Assembly (NCBI GenBank): GCA_023212695.1
Contig: JALCCG010000187.1
Span: 1-41,985, forward strand
Direction of reading: 5' to 3'
From: Sporisorium sorghi
Taxonomy: Eukaryota > Basidiomycota > Ustilaginomycetes > Ustilaginales > Ustilaginaceae
Length of the DNA: 41,985 bases
Position 1 is the stretch's first letter. Every line of letters begins with the position of its first letter. The notes beneath the pieces were generated by a model. That model had not been told where the DNA came from, made no database searches, and saw only the letters and a list, made by a program, of their open reading frames with translations. The position numbers were made by a program, and so were the translations under genes. Shown one piece after another: positions 8,671 to 18,020 of this stretch.

Positions 8671-10302
8671 TCAAAGTCGAATTGGAACACTTGCAGCATC
8701 GCTCGGAACGCTGGCTGCATACGAGCACGAGATTGCGCTTGCTCGAATCCAAGAGCCAGAGCTGGGTTCAAAAGTCAGTGGAAAGAGGTCGAAGGGATCT
8801 TGACGCTGCTTCAAGTTGGCGGGTGCCTCGGTAGGTCTTGGGGTGGACTCGACGCTCAAGGGTCCCGCAACGGTCGGTCTTGCCAGGCCGCTCGGCTGTC
8901 CGGTTGCTTGTCTGATTGGTAGGTAGGCCAACTCGCCCATCGATGCGTGGCCTGTCTTGATGGCCTTGCGTCCCGGTAGCACAGGATTGATCGAGGAGGT
9001 CGCTCCTGCATTCTGCATCACCGAATCCTTGGCGGTGAGATGTTGGCCGTCAACAGCCTCTTCTTGCGCACTCCGCACCTTCGAGACCTTTCCCTCTTTC
9101 TTCCTGATAAATCGACTGCGTCGGCCACTCTGCCATCGGATCGGTTCCACATCTCCTCCCCCACTCGCATCACTGTTGCTCTTCTCTGCCACCTCGGTTG
9201 CTGCAACACACGACGGCGAGCCCCAAACAAGCTCCAGCCCAGGCCAAGGATTGTCGCGCACATGCTGCATCTTTTGCGGCCAGCGCTGAGCAAAGTCTCG
9301 CGCGACCATCCATCGAAACACGCCCTTGGGCACCTGCACGTCTGCGCCTCCCAGCCTCTTTCGATTCTCGATCTCGGTCCGAGTCGCTTTGGCCAAGTCG
9401 TCGTCCGAGATGTCGGAGGGCGCAGTGATCTCGGAAGACTGTGCATCCGTGTCGAACACGACCTCGACAAAGCTTCCCAGGTCCACGCCGAGGCATTCTG
9501 GAAACAACAGCCAGGCTTGCTGTATCGCCTGCTGCGCCATCTTGGTCTTGGTGATTCGTACACCTGCGCTGGAAGCCACGGCATGAGCGCCCGTCGCTGC
9601 TCTGCTCGACGATGCCGACCTCAGCGCACTCCGCGCATTGCGCTGACGAGCTTCTCGCGTGACTTGAACCAGATGCGCTAGAAAGAGGCGGCGTCGGTAC
9701 TCGGCTTTCTGCTGCTTCCTCTTGGCGCGGCGTGCTTTAGCCTTGATGCGTGCAACCAGCGGAGGAGGCTTCCGTCGCGATGGCCCAGGCTTGGGTGGGG
9801 GTGGAGGCATGCGTACACCCTGACTGTCGGTCACAGCGCCTGTCACCTTGCTCGACGTCGAACTTGCGTCATCGACGCTCGAACAGCTTCCTCCGCGGTC
9901 GTTCGATAGGAACCAGTCCGAGAATGAAGTCGGGCAGTCGTAAAGCCCGGAATGCCCCACTTTTGGAGCAAAGCTTCCTGCCTGCTCGGAAATTTGGGGT
10001 TGAGGTAAGGGCTCGGGCGGGTCCGTCCTTCTCTTCTTTGCTCGACTCGGGGCATGTGCTGGATCTTGAGTGGCAAGCGATTTCTGCTGCGTATGGCGGC
10101 GAGAGATCGGATTACCGACGTCCGGCTGGGAGCAGACGGCTGTACCGTGTGTGTCAATGTAGGAGCCCGTCTCGGTGGGTAGTGATAGTGATGCTTGGGC
10201 GGCTGGATGCATAGTCTCGCAATGTGCGCGGTGCAGCTCGTCCCAGAGCCGGAGCTTGGTGATGCCCAGACCAAGAGGCACTGCGCCTTCGAGCGTGGAC
10301 AT
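8671..10302 (-). CDS. Unrecognised basic protein, possibly nuclear
   Basis: The open frame has 543 residues and no intron. Residues 88-92 (AKKRR) look like a nuclear localisation signal. Residues 165-235 contain a Pro-rich patch and then a long Arg/Lys/Ala/Gln-rich helix (KAKARRAKRKQQKAEYRRR) that could bind nucleic acid or form a coiled coil. The only compact-looking part is about 250-360, which has hydrophobic and aromatic positions (AWLLFPECLGVDLGSFVEVVF; WMVARDFAQRWP). The C-terminal third is Ser/Pro-rich. I recognise no domain family. Its stop lies 40 bp from the convergent deacylase gene. It is probably a basidiomycete-restricted protein. Confidence 0.7.
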   Translation of the reverse strand: MSTLEGAVPLGLGITKLRLWDELHRAHCETMHPAAQASLSLPTETGSYIDTHGTAVCSQPDVGNPISRRHTQQKSLATQDPAHAPSRAKKRRTDPPEPLPQPQISEQAGSFAPKVGHSGLYDCPTSFSDWFLSNDRGGSCSSVDDASSTSSKVTGAVTDSQGVRMPPPPPKPGPSRRKPPPLVARIKAKARRAKRKQQKAEYRRRLFLAHLVQVTREARQRNARSALRSASSSRAATGAHAVASSAGVRITKTKMAQQAIQQAWLLFPECLGVDLGSFVEVVFDTDAQSSEITAPSDISDDDLAKATRTEIENRKRLGGADVQVPKGVFRWMVARDFAQRWPQKMQHVRDNPWPGLELVWGSPSCVAATEVAEKSNSDASGGGDVEPIRWQSGRRSRFIRKKEGKVSKVRSAQEEAVDGQHLTAKDSVMQNAGATSSINPVLPGRKAIKTGHASMGELAYLPIRQATGQPSGLARPTVAGPLSVESTPRPTEAPANLKQRQDPFDLFPLTFEPSSGSWIRASAISCSYAASVPSDAASVPIRL

Positions 10303-12231
10303 TCTGAGCAGCGAGCAAGGGATGTACGCTATGTAGAAGTAGAAGAAAGACCGAGCACGAAGTCGTCGCGATCCAAAGAAACAGCCGAAGAGGGATTCGT
10401 AGAGACGTTGTTCGAGAATGGTCGCCTATTATGCGAATCGACGCAGCGACGAGAGATGTTCGGCAACCGGTAGAGGAGAAGCTCGGCTAGATTACCGGGG
10501 AGTGGCGATGCTTGACAGGACAACAACAGGTGAGTTTCATCCAAGTCTTGTCGACTGAACTTAGGCGCAACTTTGTCGTGATTTAGGCTCGAGGGAGTGA
10601 GCTAAGCGAGGGGGGGATTGACAGAGTCCTGATGACGACGACAGATGCTGTGAGCAAAAGAGTGGGGGGATCGCAGTGCGGAAAAACTCTCGTCGAAAGG
10701 CCGTCTGACTGCGGATCCTTCGCCCCGATGCGAAGTCGTTGACGGGAGTGGGGATGGGCTCGACAACCGTATCAGCCTGAGCAAGAGCGCGCTCGCGTCT
10801 CTTGGTGGTGATCGGATCGGTTGTTACGATCTGTGCTGGTGAGCCTTGTCAGAGCGGATGAGCAAAGCAAGGAGTCAGACAAGTTGGAGGAAGGAGGTTG
10901 TAAGCGATCTCGAGCGTTGCTCAAAGCCTATTGTCACATCGGACCTTTGGTGTGTCACTGACTCTCGCCCACGAACAGAGCAAAGAGCCAGACAAGGTGC
11001 TCATGTGACCACACACTCGATGGCTCTAGTGAGGCACTTCATCAGTGCTGCCACCCAGCGTGACAATCTCTGTAAATGAAGTGGGAGAGAAACTGTGATC
11101 GAACTCAAATGGCGAATGGTTTTTGCATCTCTGACGGTGACTCTTGAGTCATCTCCTTCCATCATTGGGCTGATGTGACGAACAAACACGCAAGAGCTCA
11201 AGCTTTCGATCGGTGCTCCTTGTTGCTTTTAACTAGAGTAAAGAAGGCTCTGCGGAACTCTGCTCTGAATCGGCGAGCTTAAGGACCCGCACAACTCTAC
11301 CGAGCCTCAAGTCTAGAAGCTGTAGCAGATCTGCCAAGTGGGGTCATTCGAAGACTCTGAGCTAGTGGCTCGATCTGAGCTAGAAATGTTCCGGTCGTAT
11401 TATGCGGACCATGAACTGACTGGGATGTCCAGCGATGCTCGAAACACCGTCGATGCTGAGACCGGTGCGTCTCGTCACTCAGACCTTTGGACACGAGCAC
11501 CGAGACTCAAGAACGCCTCTGGAGATGTTCGTGGCTCCCGATCAGGTGGAGCTTGTCACTCGGGCTGCCTCAGCAGACGAGTCTGTTCGGCTGGCAAGAT
11601 CAAGCTCAAGCTCAACATGACCTCCTGATGAACGCTTGGCGGTCCAGGTTCCGAGTTCCGACCTTTCTATCGGATGGTGATGACTCCGAGCTTCTCCCTG
11701 AGCTTCTTGTGCCAGCATAACTTCGGAGCAAGGCAGGGCTCGACGATGTCACCAAGGCGACGAGAGGCAAGAGGAGCGATTAAAAATCGTACAGATGTTA
11801 GTTCTTGGACACGAACAAATTCAAGTTTTTTTCTGGACAGGCACAGGGTCTGGAACCTGATGCCCGATGCGGGCTGTGTGGTGCCTTTCGAGCAAGGTCG
11901 CGTGCCGCTTCGCCACGAAACTACGTCACACAGCCACAGAGAACTCAAAACGGCATCTCTGCCAAGGAAGGGCATTGAAAGGGCAAAGCGAGAGCAACTC
12001 GACTCTCCACACTTTTTCTTTTTTTTTTTTTTTTTTTTTTTTTGGTGACAGCCCAACACCGATCCAATCCAACCTTTGCTGAGTGTGAAAGCCTGCTGAA
12101 TCGAGTCGACGTTGGCTTGTCGACTGAGTCGTAAAAGTAGCATTCAGCCTGGGCATTTGCACCTTTCCGTCTTGCCACCACAACGTCGACACCACTCATC
12201 CTTTCTACACCTCCATCGCATAGACTCGACA
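10303..12231. other. 1.9-kb divergent intergenic region
   Basis: This is the longest host-like spacer with little low complexity. It separates the divergent genes at 8671-10302 (minus) and 12232-12999 (plus). It holds a 25-nt T run at 12019-12043 and otherwise mixed sequence. Open frames here are short, lack homology I recognise and lie on both strands. An unannotated non-coding RNA or a small gene with introns is possible but not supported. Confidence 0.5.
12019..12043. repeat. T25 homopolymer
   Basis: An uninterrupted run of 25 T lies about 190 bp upstream of the DUF4112 start codon. It could act as a nucleosome-excluding poly(dA:dT) promoter element, which is an inference from its position. 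Confidence 0.85.
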
Positions 12232-12999
12232 ATGGCAAGCTACCTCGCGAGCAAAGTGACCAAGCGCTTCGTCGGCACGCAAGCCAAAAAGTACGAGCCC
12301 GAAGACCCGCTGTACGAGTTCTACACCGCGCCCAATGGCAAGCAGAAGCGGCGCAAGCGGGCGCTGCCACCGGGCCTGACGCGCAAGCAGGCCAAGCTGC
12401 TGAAGAAGATCAAGAAGCGCGCGCACTACCTGGACAAGGGCTTCCACGTGTGCGGGCTGCGGTTCGGCTGGACGTTCTTCATCGGCATCGTGCCCGGGCT
12501 GGGTGATGTGGTGAATGCGGTGCTCAACCACACGCTCGTGGTGAATCCGGTCAAGAAGGAGTTTGACGACCGACCCGATTGGCTGATTCGACAGATGATG
12601 TTCAACAACGCGGTGTCGACGGGCGTGGGCTTTGTGCCGTTGGTGGGCGACGTGGTCATGGCGGCGTGGAGGACGAACTGGCGCAATGCCAAGTTGTTGG
12701 AGGAGCTGTTGAGGCTCAAGGGCGAGGAGAATATTGCGAATGGTCTGCCGGATCTGACGCCCCGCTCGCCGCACGATCCGCACCCGGCGCAGAACGAGGC
12801 TCAGGCTCATCTGCAGTCAGGAGCAACGGGAGTCAACAGCTCGGTGGGTAACTCGTCGTCGAATCTTGTGCAGAGCAGCAATCAAGGTGCACGAGCGCAG
12901 CAGCAGCAGCAGCAGCAGCAGCAGCGGCAGCCGATGCAAGACACCTCGGCCGTGCCGGCTTCGGGCGCTGCGACCAAGAAGAAATGGTACTCACGCTAG
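12232..12999 (+). CDS. DUF4112 family protein
   Basis: The protein has 255 residues from the ATG at 12232. The frame is open 40 codons further upstream, but the conserved-looking sequence begins at MASYLASKVTKRF. A Lys/Arg-rich stretch (about 37-62) precedes a DUF4112-type domain (about 65-165). The domain has two amphipathic or weakly membrane-like segments, each with a GxVPLxGDVV-like core: FIGIVPGLGDVVNAVL and GVGFVPLVGDVVMAAW. The C-terminal 90 residues are low complexity, including a Gln tract near 223-232. The family is widespread in fungi and bacteria and its function is unknown. Its stop faces the WD40 gene, 219 bp away. Confidence 0.85.
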   Translation: MASYLASKVTKRFVGTQAKKYEPEDPLYEFYTAPNGKQKRRKRALPPGLTRKQAKLLKKIKKRAHYLDKGFHVCGLRFGWTFFIGIVPGLGDVVNAVLNHTLVVNPVKKEFDDRPDWLIRQMMFNNAVSTGVGFVPLVGDVVMAAWRTNWRNAKLLEELLRLKGEENIANGLPDLTPRSPHDPHPAQNEAQAHLQSGATGVNSSVGNSSSNLVQSSNQGARAQQQQQQQQQRQPMQDTSAVPASGAATKKKWYSR

Positions 13000-13218
13000 A
13001 AGAGGCCTCCGACAAAACAATATTCTCGAAGCATCCATCGTCCCTTATCCAGATCTGATACCCCGCTCCAAACAAGTATTCCACATACGTACCTGCACAG
13101 CACTCTTGTTCTCTCCAGCAATACAGCCGATCGTTCAATGTCGATCCTGCAGATCAACGTGCGTGCAGTGTCTGTATTGCTTCTCGTTATGCAAATGACC
13201 GCCGCCGCCGCCGCCGCC
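13000..13218. other. Convergent 3' region
   Basis: This is the short space between the convergent DUF4112 and WD40 genes. It should hold both 3' UTRs. A GCC trinucleotide repeat (13200-13217) abuts the WD40 stop codon. Confidence 0.5.
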
Positions 13219-14664
13219 TCACTTGTAAGGCGTGTACCTCTGTGACCTGGCCGGAGTGGCATTGCGCGAGCCGGACCTGCTCGAGGCCGGGCTATCCACC
13301 GCCATCCCACCATACGCCGGTGCCGCTGTTTGCGGGAGCGCGATCGAGCCCGCAGCAGCGGCCTGATTCGACGCAGAATCAAAGTTCCAGAAGCACAGGT
13401 TTCCATCCTCGCCGCCGGTGTAGAGCGTGTTAGTCGCCGAATCCCATTCGACCGATCTGATGATGTCGGCGTGGCCGTACAAGGTGCCATCGCCCTGTTC
13501 GGGGAAGACAGCTCTCAGGCCCCACGATGAGGTCGTGTTAGCGGTGGGGATGGAGATGGCGGCAAATGCGCCTTCTGATCTGCCGACGAAGAGCGTCAGC
13601 GTCTCCTCGGCGGAAGGGTTGGGGAACGAGGGGAGCGAGAAGGCAGCGTCGATCACATCGTCAGTCGACCAGGGCGGTCGCAGCGAGGAAGACGAACGCA
13701 CGTCGGTGGTGGGCAGGATGGGGTCGAACTTGTCCGCGTCGAAAAGCGAGAGCGTCTGCATGTCGCCCACAGCCCACACTTTGCCCAGCGCTCGACGGCG
13801 TGCTTCGGTCTCGACTTGGCTCAGATCCGCCTCTTCGTCGCCTGCGTCCATGCTCGTATCCATCGATGTCGCTGCTGCTGATAATGATGATGATGATGAC
13901 GCTGACGCTGAAGGGTAGATCCATCCCGCTCTTGCGACAGAGCTGCCCGTGTTTCCAACCGAAATCACCGCATCGTCCTCTTCCGCAATCGTAGTGTCGA
14001 TGGCAGACACCAGGCCGTCCGTAGACCCGCTGAGCAAGATCCCCGCGTGGTTCGCTGCGTCCGGATGATACTGAAGCACCGTAATATCATCGCTGTGCAC
14101 CTCGTTGTACTTGCTCTTCGGCGCTGCTACGGATCGAATGTCCCAGATGTCGATATCGCTGTCTCCATGACCGTACTGCTCCGTCCCCGCCACCACAATG
14201 TTGGCATCGTTCGGCGAAGGCTCGACGCACAGATACGGCGCCTTGGACGTCCCCTGCAGCATCCATACAGGTTTGGCTAGTCCAGCACGCGTATCCCAGC
14301 ACGCCACAGTGCCGTCCGAGACACTGGCTACAAAGCTGCCCGCCGCCGCCGATCCGGACCCGAGACGCTTTGCCTGGGTGATCCTTGCGTCCTTGAAGGC
14401 GCGGTGCGACTCAGCGACGACACCAGAAGTCTTGTCGATGAGCGTGAGTGTGCTATCGTCTGCAACGGCGAGCAGGGTGGGTGTGCCGTACGATGTGGAC
14501 AGCGACAGAAGATGGGTGACGTAGGCAGGCGAGGCGTTGGCATGGGCGTTGGGTGGGATGACTTGCACGTGGAAGGGTTCCTTGGCTCGGTAGAGGGTGG
14601 ATGAGGATGCGAGAGCAGGTGCGCGTGCTGCTCCGGACAGCGCGAAGTCCATATTTTGGTCCAT
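13219..14664 (-). CDS. WDR89-like WD40 repeat protein
   Basis: The predicted protein has 481 residues and no intron. WD40 signatures are spread along it: SDGTVACWDTRAG (116-128), DSDIDIWDIRS (168-178), a GSTDGLVSAID strand set (213-223), GKVWAVGD (294-301) and GGEDGNLCFWNFD (417-429). The GTEQYGHGDSDIDIWDIR block and overall order match the WDR89 family, whose cellular role is poorly defined. An acidic/Ser-rich insertion (250-290) separates two repeats. The last 45 residues are a Ser/Arg tail. It diverges from the SNARE gene, and its upstream region carries a long compound microsatellite. Confidence 0.82.
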   Translation of the reverse strand: MDQNMDFALSGAARAPALASSSTLYRAKEPFHVQVIPPNAHANASPAYVTHLLSLSTSYGTPTLLAVADDSTLTLIDKTSGVVAESHRAFKDARITQAKRLGSGSAAAGSFVASVSDGTVACWDTRAGLAKPVWMLQGTSKAPYLCVEPSPNDANIVVAGTEQYGHGDSDIDIWDIRSVAAPKSKYNEVHSDDITVLQYHPDAANHAGILLSGSTDGLVSAIDTTIAEEDDAVISVGNTGSSVARAGWIYPSASASSSSSLSAAATSMDTSMDAGDEEADLSQVETEARRRALGKVWAVGDMQTLSLFDADKFDPILPTTDVRSSSSLRPPWSTDDVIDAAFSLPSFPNPSAEETLTLFVGRSEGAFAAISIPTANTTSSWGLRAVFPEQGDGTLYGHADIIRSVEWDSATNTLYTGGEDGNLCFWNFDSASNQAAAAGSIALPQTAAPAYGGMAVDSPASSRSGSRNATPARSQRYTPYK

Positions 14665-15329
14665 GGTCGGTGGTGATCCTGAGGAAGTCGGAGGCGAAAA
14701 GGGTATATGGAGTGATGGAGTTGGACAGCAAGATGCTCGTTTGGAAGAAACCTTGAAAAGAAAAAGAAAAAGAAAAAGAAAAAGAAAAAGAAAAAGAAAA
14801 AGAAAAAGAAAAAGAAAAAGAAAAAAATAATAAATAATAAATAATAAATAATAAATAATAAATAATAAATAATAAATAATAAATAAATAAATAAAATAAA
14901 TAAAATAAAAGTGTTGCCGAAGCTCTCAAAAATCCGCCGCGGTGCGCTTTTTTTCAAAGATGTTAGAGTGTCAAGCAGCGGGAAAGGTCATGCTCGAAGC
15001 GGAGATTAAAAAGGGGCAGCACAGCACAGCATCAGCCAAAACAGCTGCGGATGAGTCTGTCATTCAACAAAGACTGTATCCAGACCCTGGCATCTCGTTG
15101 CTGTCATCCACCATCATCCTTCACTCGACCCCACACACGGCATCACACTCCCCTTCGGACCGATCTCGAAGCATTCGTTGCTACCATCCACGAAACTTGT
15201 CAGACAGTGACGTACGACGCTTATCCACGTGCACTGTCAACCGCCAAGATCAGCACAGGCAATCAGAATCCATCCCCGTTCATCGCATCAACCGGCGTCA
15301 ACATCGGTATCCGTTGAGCTTCTCCTACA
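14665..15329. promoter_or_regulatory. Divergent promoter, WDR89-like / SNARE
   Basis: This 665-bp region separates the divergent start codons. The half near the WD40 gene is occupied by a microsatellite block (14756-14909). The half near the SNARE gene is ordinary CA-rich leader-like sequence. No individual factor site can be claimed. Confidence 0.5.
14756..14909. repeat. Compound microsatellite: AAAAAG then TAATAAA
   Basis: About eleven AAAAAG units (14756-14827) pass directly into an AT-only block built on a 7-bp TAATAAA unit. That block degrades to AAAT/AAAAT units by 14909. It begins 92 bp upstream of the WD40 start codon, so on that gene's strand it is a long pyrimidine then AT tract in the leader or core promoter. 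Confidence 0.92.
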
Positions 15330-16271
15330 ATGTCATTCAACGATCTCGAGCGCGGGTCCTCCTCTCGTCGGAGCGGCTCTGGCGGTGGAGGAGCCGGCGG
15401 TGGCAGCGGGTCTCGTAAGACCCCTCTTCCTCTCTACCGCGACGAAGTCTCCAACTCGCTCCCACCCGAGTTCGACAAGCTCACCAACAAGATCGGCATC
15501 CAGATCTTCAAAATCAACTCGAACGTCACCGCTATCCAGAAACTCATCTCGCTCTCGTCATCCACCAACACATCCGCGAAAGCAGCGTCCCAGGGCTGGA
15601 GCAAACGCATCAACGACTTGATAGAGACCACGCGCGAACTGGTCAAAGATGCCACCACGGACATCAAGCAGCTCTCGACCTTCCCACTCGGGCCCGCCAA
15701 CGGTGCAGCCAAATTGACCCAAGGCAAGCTTCAGCGCGATTTCCAGGCGGCAGCGCTGCAGTTCCAACGCGTGCAGAAGGAAGCGGTCGCAACGACGCGC
15801 GCCAAGCTCGAGCAGGACAAGCAGAAGGAGCGCCAGATGCTCAAGTCGCGCAACTCGCAGCAGCAGCTCATCGACGCCGAAGAATCGGATCGCGCGTCGC
15901 CCTCGCTCGGTGCCGAGGGTAGCCTGCAAGCGGAAGCGCTCGACTTGCTCCCCGAGGGCCCCACCCAGGCCGATTTGGAGTATCAAGAGTCGCTCATCAC
16001 GTCGCGCGAAGCCGAGATCCGCGAGATCGAGTCAGGCGTCCAGGAACTCAACGAGATCTTCCGCGACCTCGGCAACATCGTCCAGGAGCAAGGCGGCATG
16101 ATTGATAACATCGAGTTCAACATCAACTCGATCGCAGAGAACACCGCGGGAGCAGATCGAGAGCTGGTCGTGGCACACGAGTACCAGAGGAAGGCGGGGA
16201 GGAGGTGCATCTGCTTGTTGTTGGTGGCTGGGTTTGTGGTGGCGATTGTACTGCTGGCCATTCTCAATTAG
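15330..16271 (+). CDS. PEP12: Qa-SNARE (syntaxin) of the Pep12 type
   Basis: The protein has 313 residues in one exon. A Gly/Ser linker near the N terminus (7-30) is followed by an N-terminal helical bundle (about 45-165). The t-SNARE motif spans about 220-285 (ITSREAEIREIESGVQEL onward), with the ionic-layer glutamine at Q254 (VQEQGG). A C-terminal membrane anchor (about 294-313, ICLLLVAGFVVAIVLLAIL) follows a basic RKAGRR. The SNARE-motif sequence and helical-bundle length fit the endosomal Pep12/syntaxin-7 branch. The protein should drive fusion of Golgi-derived vesicles with late endosomes. Vam3 is the main alternative name. Confidence 0.88.
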   Translation: MSFNDLERGSSSRRSGSGGGGAGGGSGSRKTPLPLYRDEVSNSLPPEFDKLTNKIGIQIFKINSNVTAIQKLISLSSSTNTSAKAASQGWSKRINDLIETTRELVKDATTDIKQLSTFPLGPANGAAKLTQGKLQRDFQAAALQFQRVQKEAVATTRAKLEQDKQKERQMLKSRNSQQQLIDAEESDRASPSLGAEGSLQAEALDLLPEGPTQADLEYQESLITSREAEIREIESGVQELNEIFRDLGNIVQEQGGMIDNIEFNINSIAENTAGADRELVVAHEYQRKAGRRCICLLLVAGFVVAIVLLAILN

Positions 16272-16702
16272 GATCGTTGTTTAGCTGCCCTTGTTTTCTT
16301 TGTTCTGCTTGATGTCCCTGTTGTTCTGTCACCTGTAATGGACCTTTGATGCTGTCGATGTTTGCGAGATCCGACTTGGTCATGAGGACGAGGCAAGTCC
16401 GATTTTTGTTCCAAAATGTTTGTTCAGCTAGCCTCACAACCTCAAACGAAAAAAAATAATAATAAAAATGGGATGACCGAAACCCGAACTCGAAAATTTT
16501 CCCATGCGACCCTGAAACGACTTTTCGATTCTTCATCCATCCTGCATCCATCTTTACACATGGCCCAACGCTGGTATCAGCAGCTTCGATCACAAACAAT
16601 CACACATACGAGCGTCAACTCGGAGCAAGCCACGACATCGAACAAACCTAGCGACCACAACACTCCCCATCACACGATTGCACCCTCGCGCATACCTTCA
16701 AG
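16272..16702. other. Spacer between SNARE and IMP3 genes
   Basis: These 431 bp hold the SNARE 3' UTR and the IMP3 promoter. There is a short AT-rich patch near 16450-16470. Nothing else recognisable is present. Confidence 0.5.
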
Positions 16703-17335
16703 ATGAGGCAGCTCAAGTATCACGAGCAGAAGCTGCTCAAAAAGTAAGTTCTCGCTGCATACACAAACGCGATACCACACTGTGCGCTGACATCCTCTTC
16801 GCTCACCTCTGCATCTCTTGTACACAGGCATGATTTCCTCGACTGGAAGCAAGATGCGGGCATGCGCGAAGTCAAAGTGATGCGACGCTACCACATCCAA
16901 GACCGCGACGACTACCACAAGTATAACAAGCTGGTTGGCAAGCTGCGACACCTCGCCCTTCGACTCTCCACCCTACCCGTCGCCGATCCGTTCCGGGGCA
17001 AGCACGAGCAGGGCATGCTGGCCAAGCTGTACGACATGGGTCTGCTCGACACGGGCGCCAAGATGTCGGACATCACCAACAAGCTCAACGTCTCGGCGTT
17101 CTGCCGGCGCCGGCTGCCTGTCGTCATGGTGAGCTTGAAGATGTCCGAGACCGTGGGCCAGGCGGTAAAATATGTCGAGCAGGGTCATGTCAGGGTGGGT
17201 CCCGATACGATTAGGGATCCGGCGTTTATGGTGACGAGGAATATGGAGGACTTTGTCACCTGGGTCGACACGAGCAAGATCAAGAGGACGATTGCGAGGT
17301 ACAACGACGAGCTGGACGACTTTGACTTGTTGTAG
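16703..17335 (+). CDS. IMP3: U3 snoRNP protein Imp3 (two exons)
   Basis: Exon 1 (16703-16743) encodes [14 protein letters not shown]. An 84-nt intron with GTAAGT donor and ACACAG acceptor follows, then exon 2 (16828-17335). The joined product is 182 residues, matching the usual length of Imp3. The N-terminal [20 protein letters not shown] and the S4-type RNA-binding domain in the C-terminal half (from [17 protein letters not shown], through [13 protein letters not shown]) are diagnostic. Imp3 belongs to the small-subunit processome and helps pair U3 snoRNA with pre-rRNA in the nucleolus. An early intron just after the first codons is common in ribosome-biogenesis genes of basidiomycetes. Confidence 0.95.
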
Positions 17336-18020
17336 AGTCGTCGACGTCGGTTTTGCGTTCTCTATCTGTCTCGGCCATGGTCTTTCTCGCACACAACCTT
17401 TGTAACATCCTTGTATTTGTATCCTCTGCACAGCATCTTTCATTCGCTTCCCTTTCCTTGTTTTCAGCTTGTGCTGAATTGTGTGATTGCTCCCATCGGA
17501 ATCGTCACCATCGAGGTCGACTGCGTATTGCCGTCCTGCTGATCCTGTCTGCGAGGCGGCGTGCTCTTCAGTTGCCAATTTGTGGCGGCAATTTTTTGGC
17601 CTGGAAATTCTGTCAAAAAAATTCGGCGTTTCTTTTTTCCAAAATCAAGGCTGATGGTGATCGCGCTGCAGAGCGAACCAAAAAAAAGAAAAAAGAAAGA
17701 GGACGCGTTGAGATGGTTACGCGGCAGCATACGAGTCTTGTGTGTGTGTGTGTGTGTTTTTTTTTTTTTTTCTTCTCGTTGATTGCTCCACTTTGTTCTC
17801 TCTCCGCTGAAACACGCAGCAGCAGCAGCAGCGCCGCACCAGCCAGTTTGCTTGTCGAGCACGACTCAGCCCACGAGAACCTTCTCGACTTGCCTTCTCA
17901 CCTTCACCTTTCCCGTTCCACACAAACAACCCACTCACACCCTTCCATCTGTGTGTGATCCTCCCTTGATCGCCATCGGACCCCGCTCTTCCGCTCACAA
18001 GTACCGCTACTGGAGCACTC
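17336..18020. other. Spacer between IMP3 and UBP6
   Basis: This 685-bp region contains the IMP3 3' UTR and the UBP6 promoter. A TG microsatellite (17739-17756) runs straight into a T15 run (17757-17771). A CAG repeat (17818-17832) follows. The last 150 bp are CA/CT-rich leader-like sequence. Confidence 0.55.
17739..17771. repeat. TG microsatellite joined to T15
   Basis: About nine TG units end in an uninterrupted T run of 15. It lies about 250 bp upstream of the UBP6 start. Confidence 0.85.
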
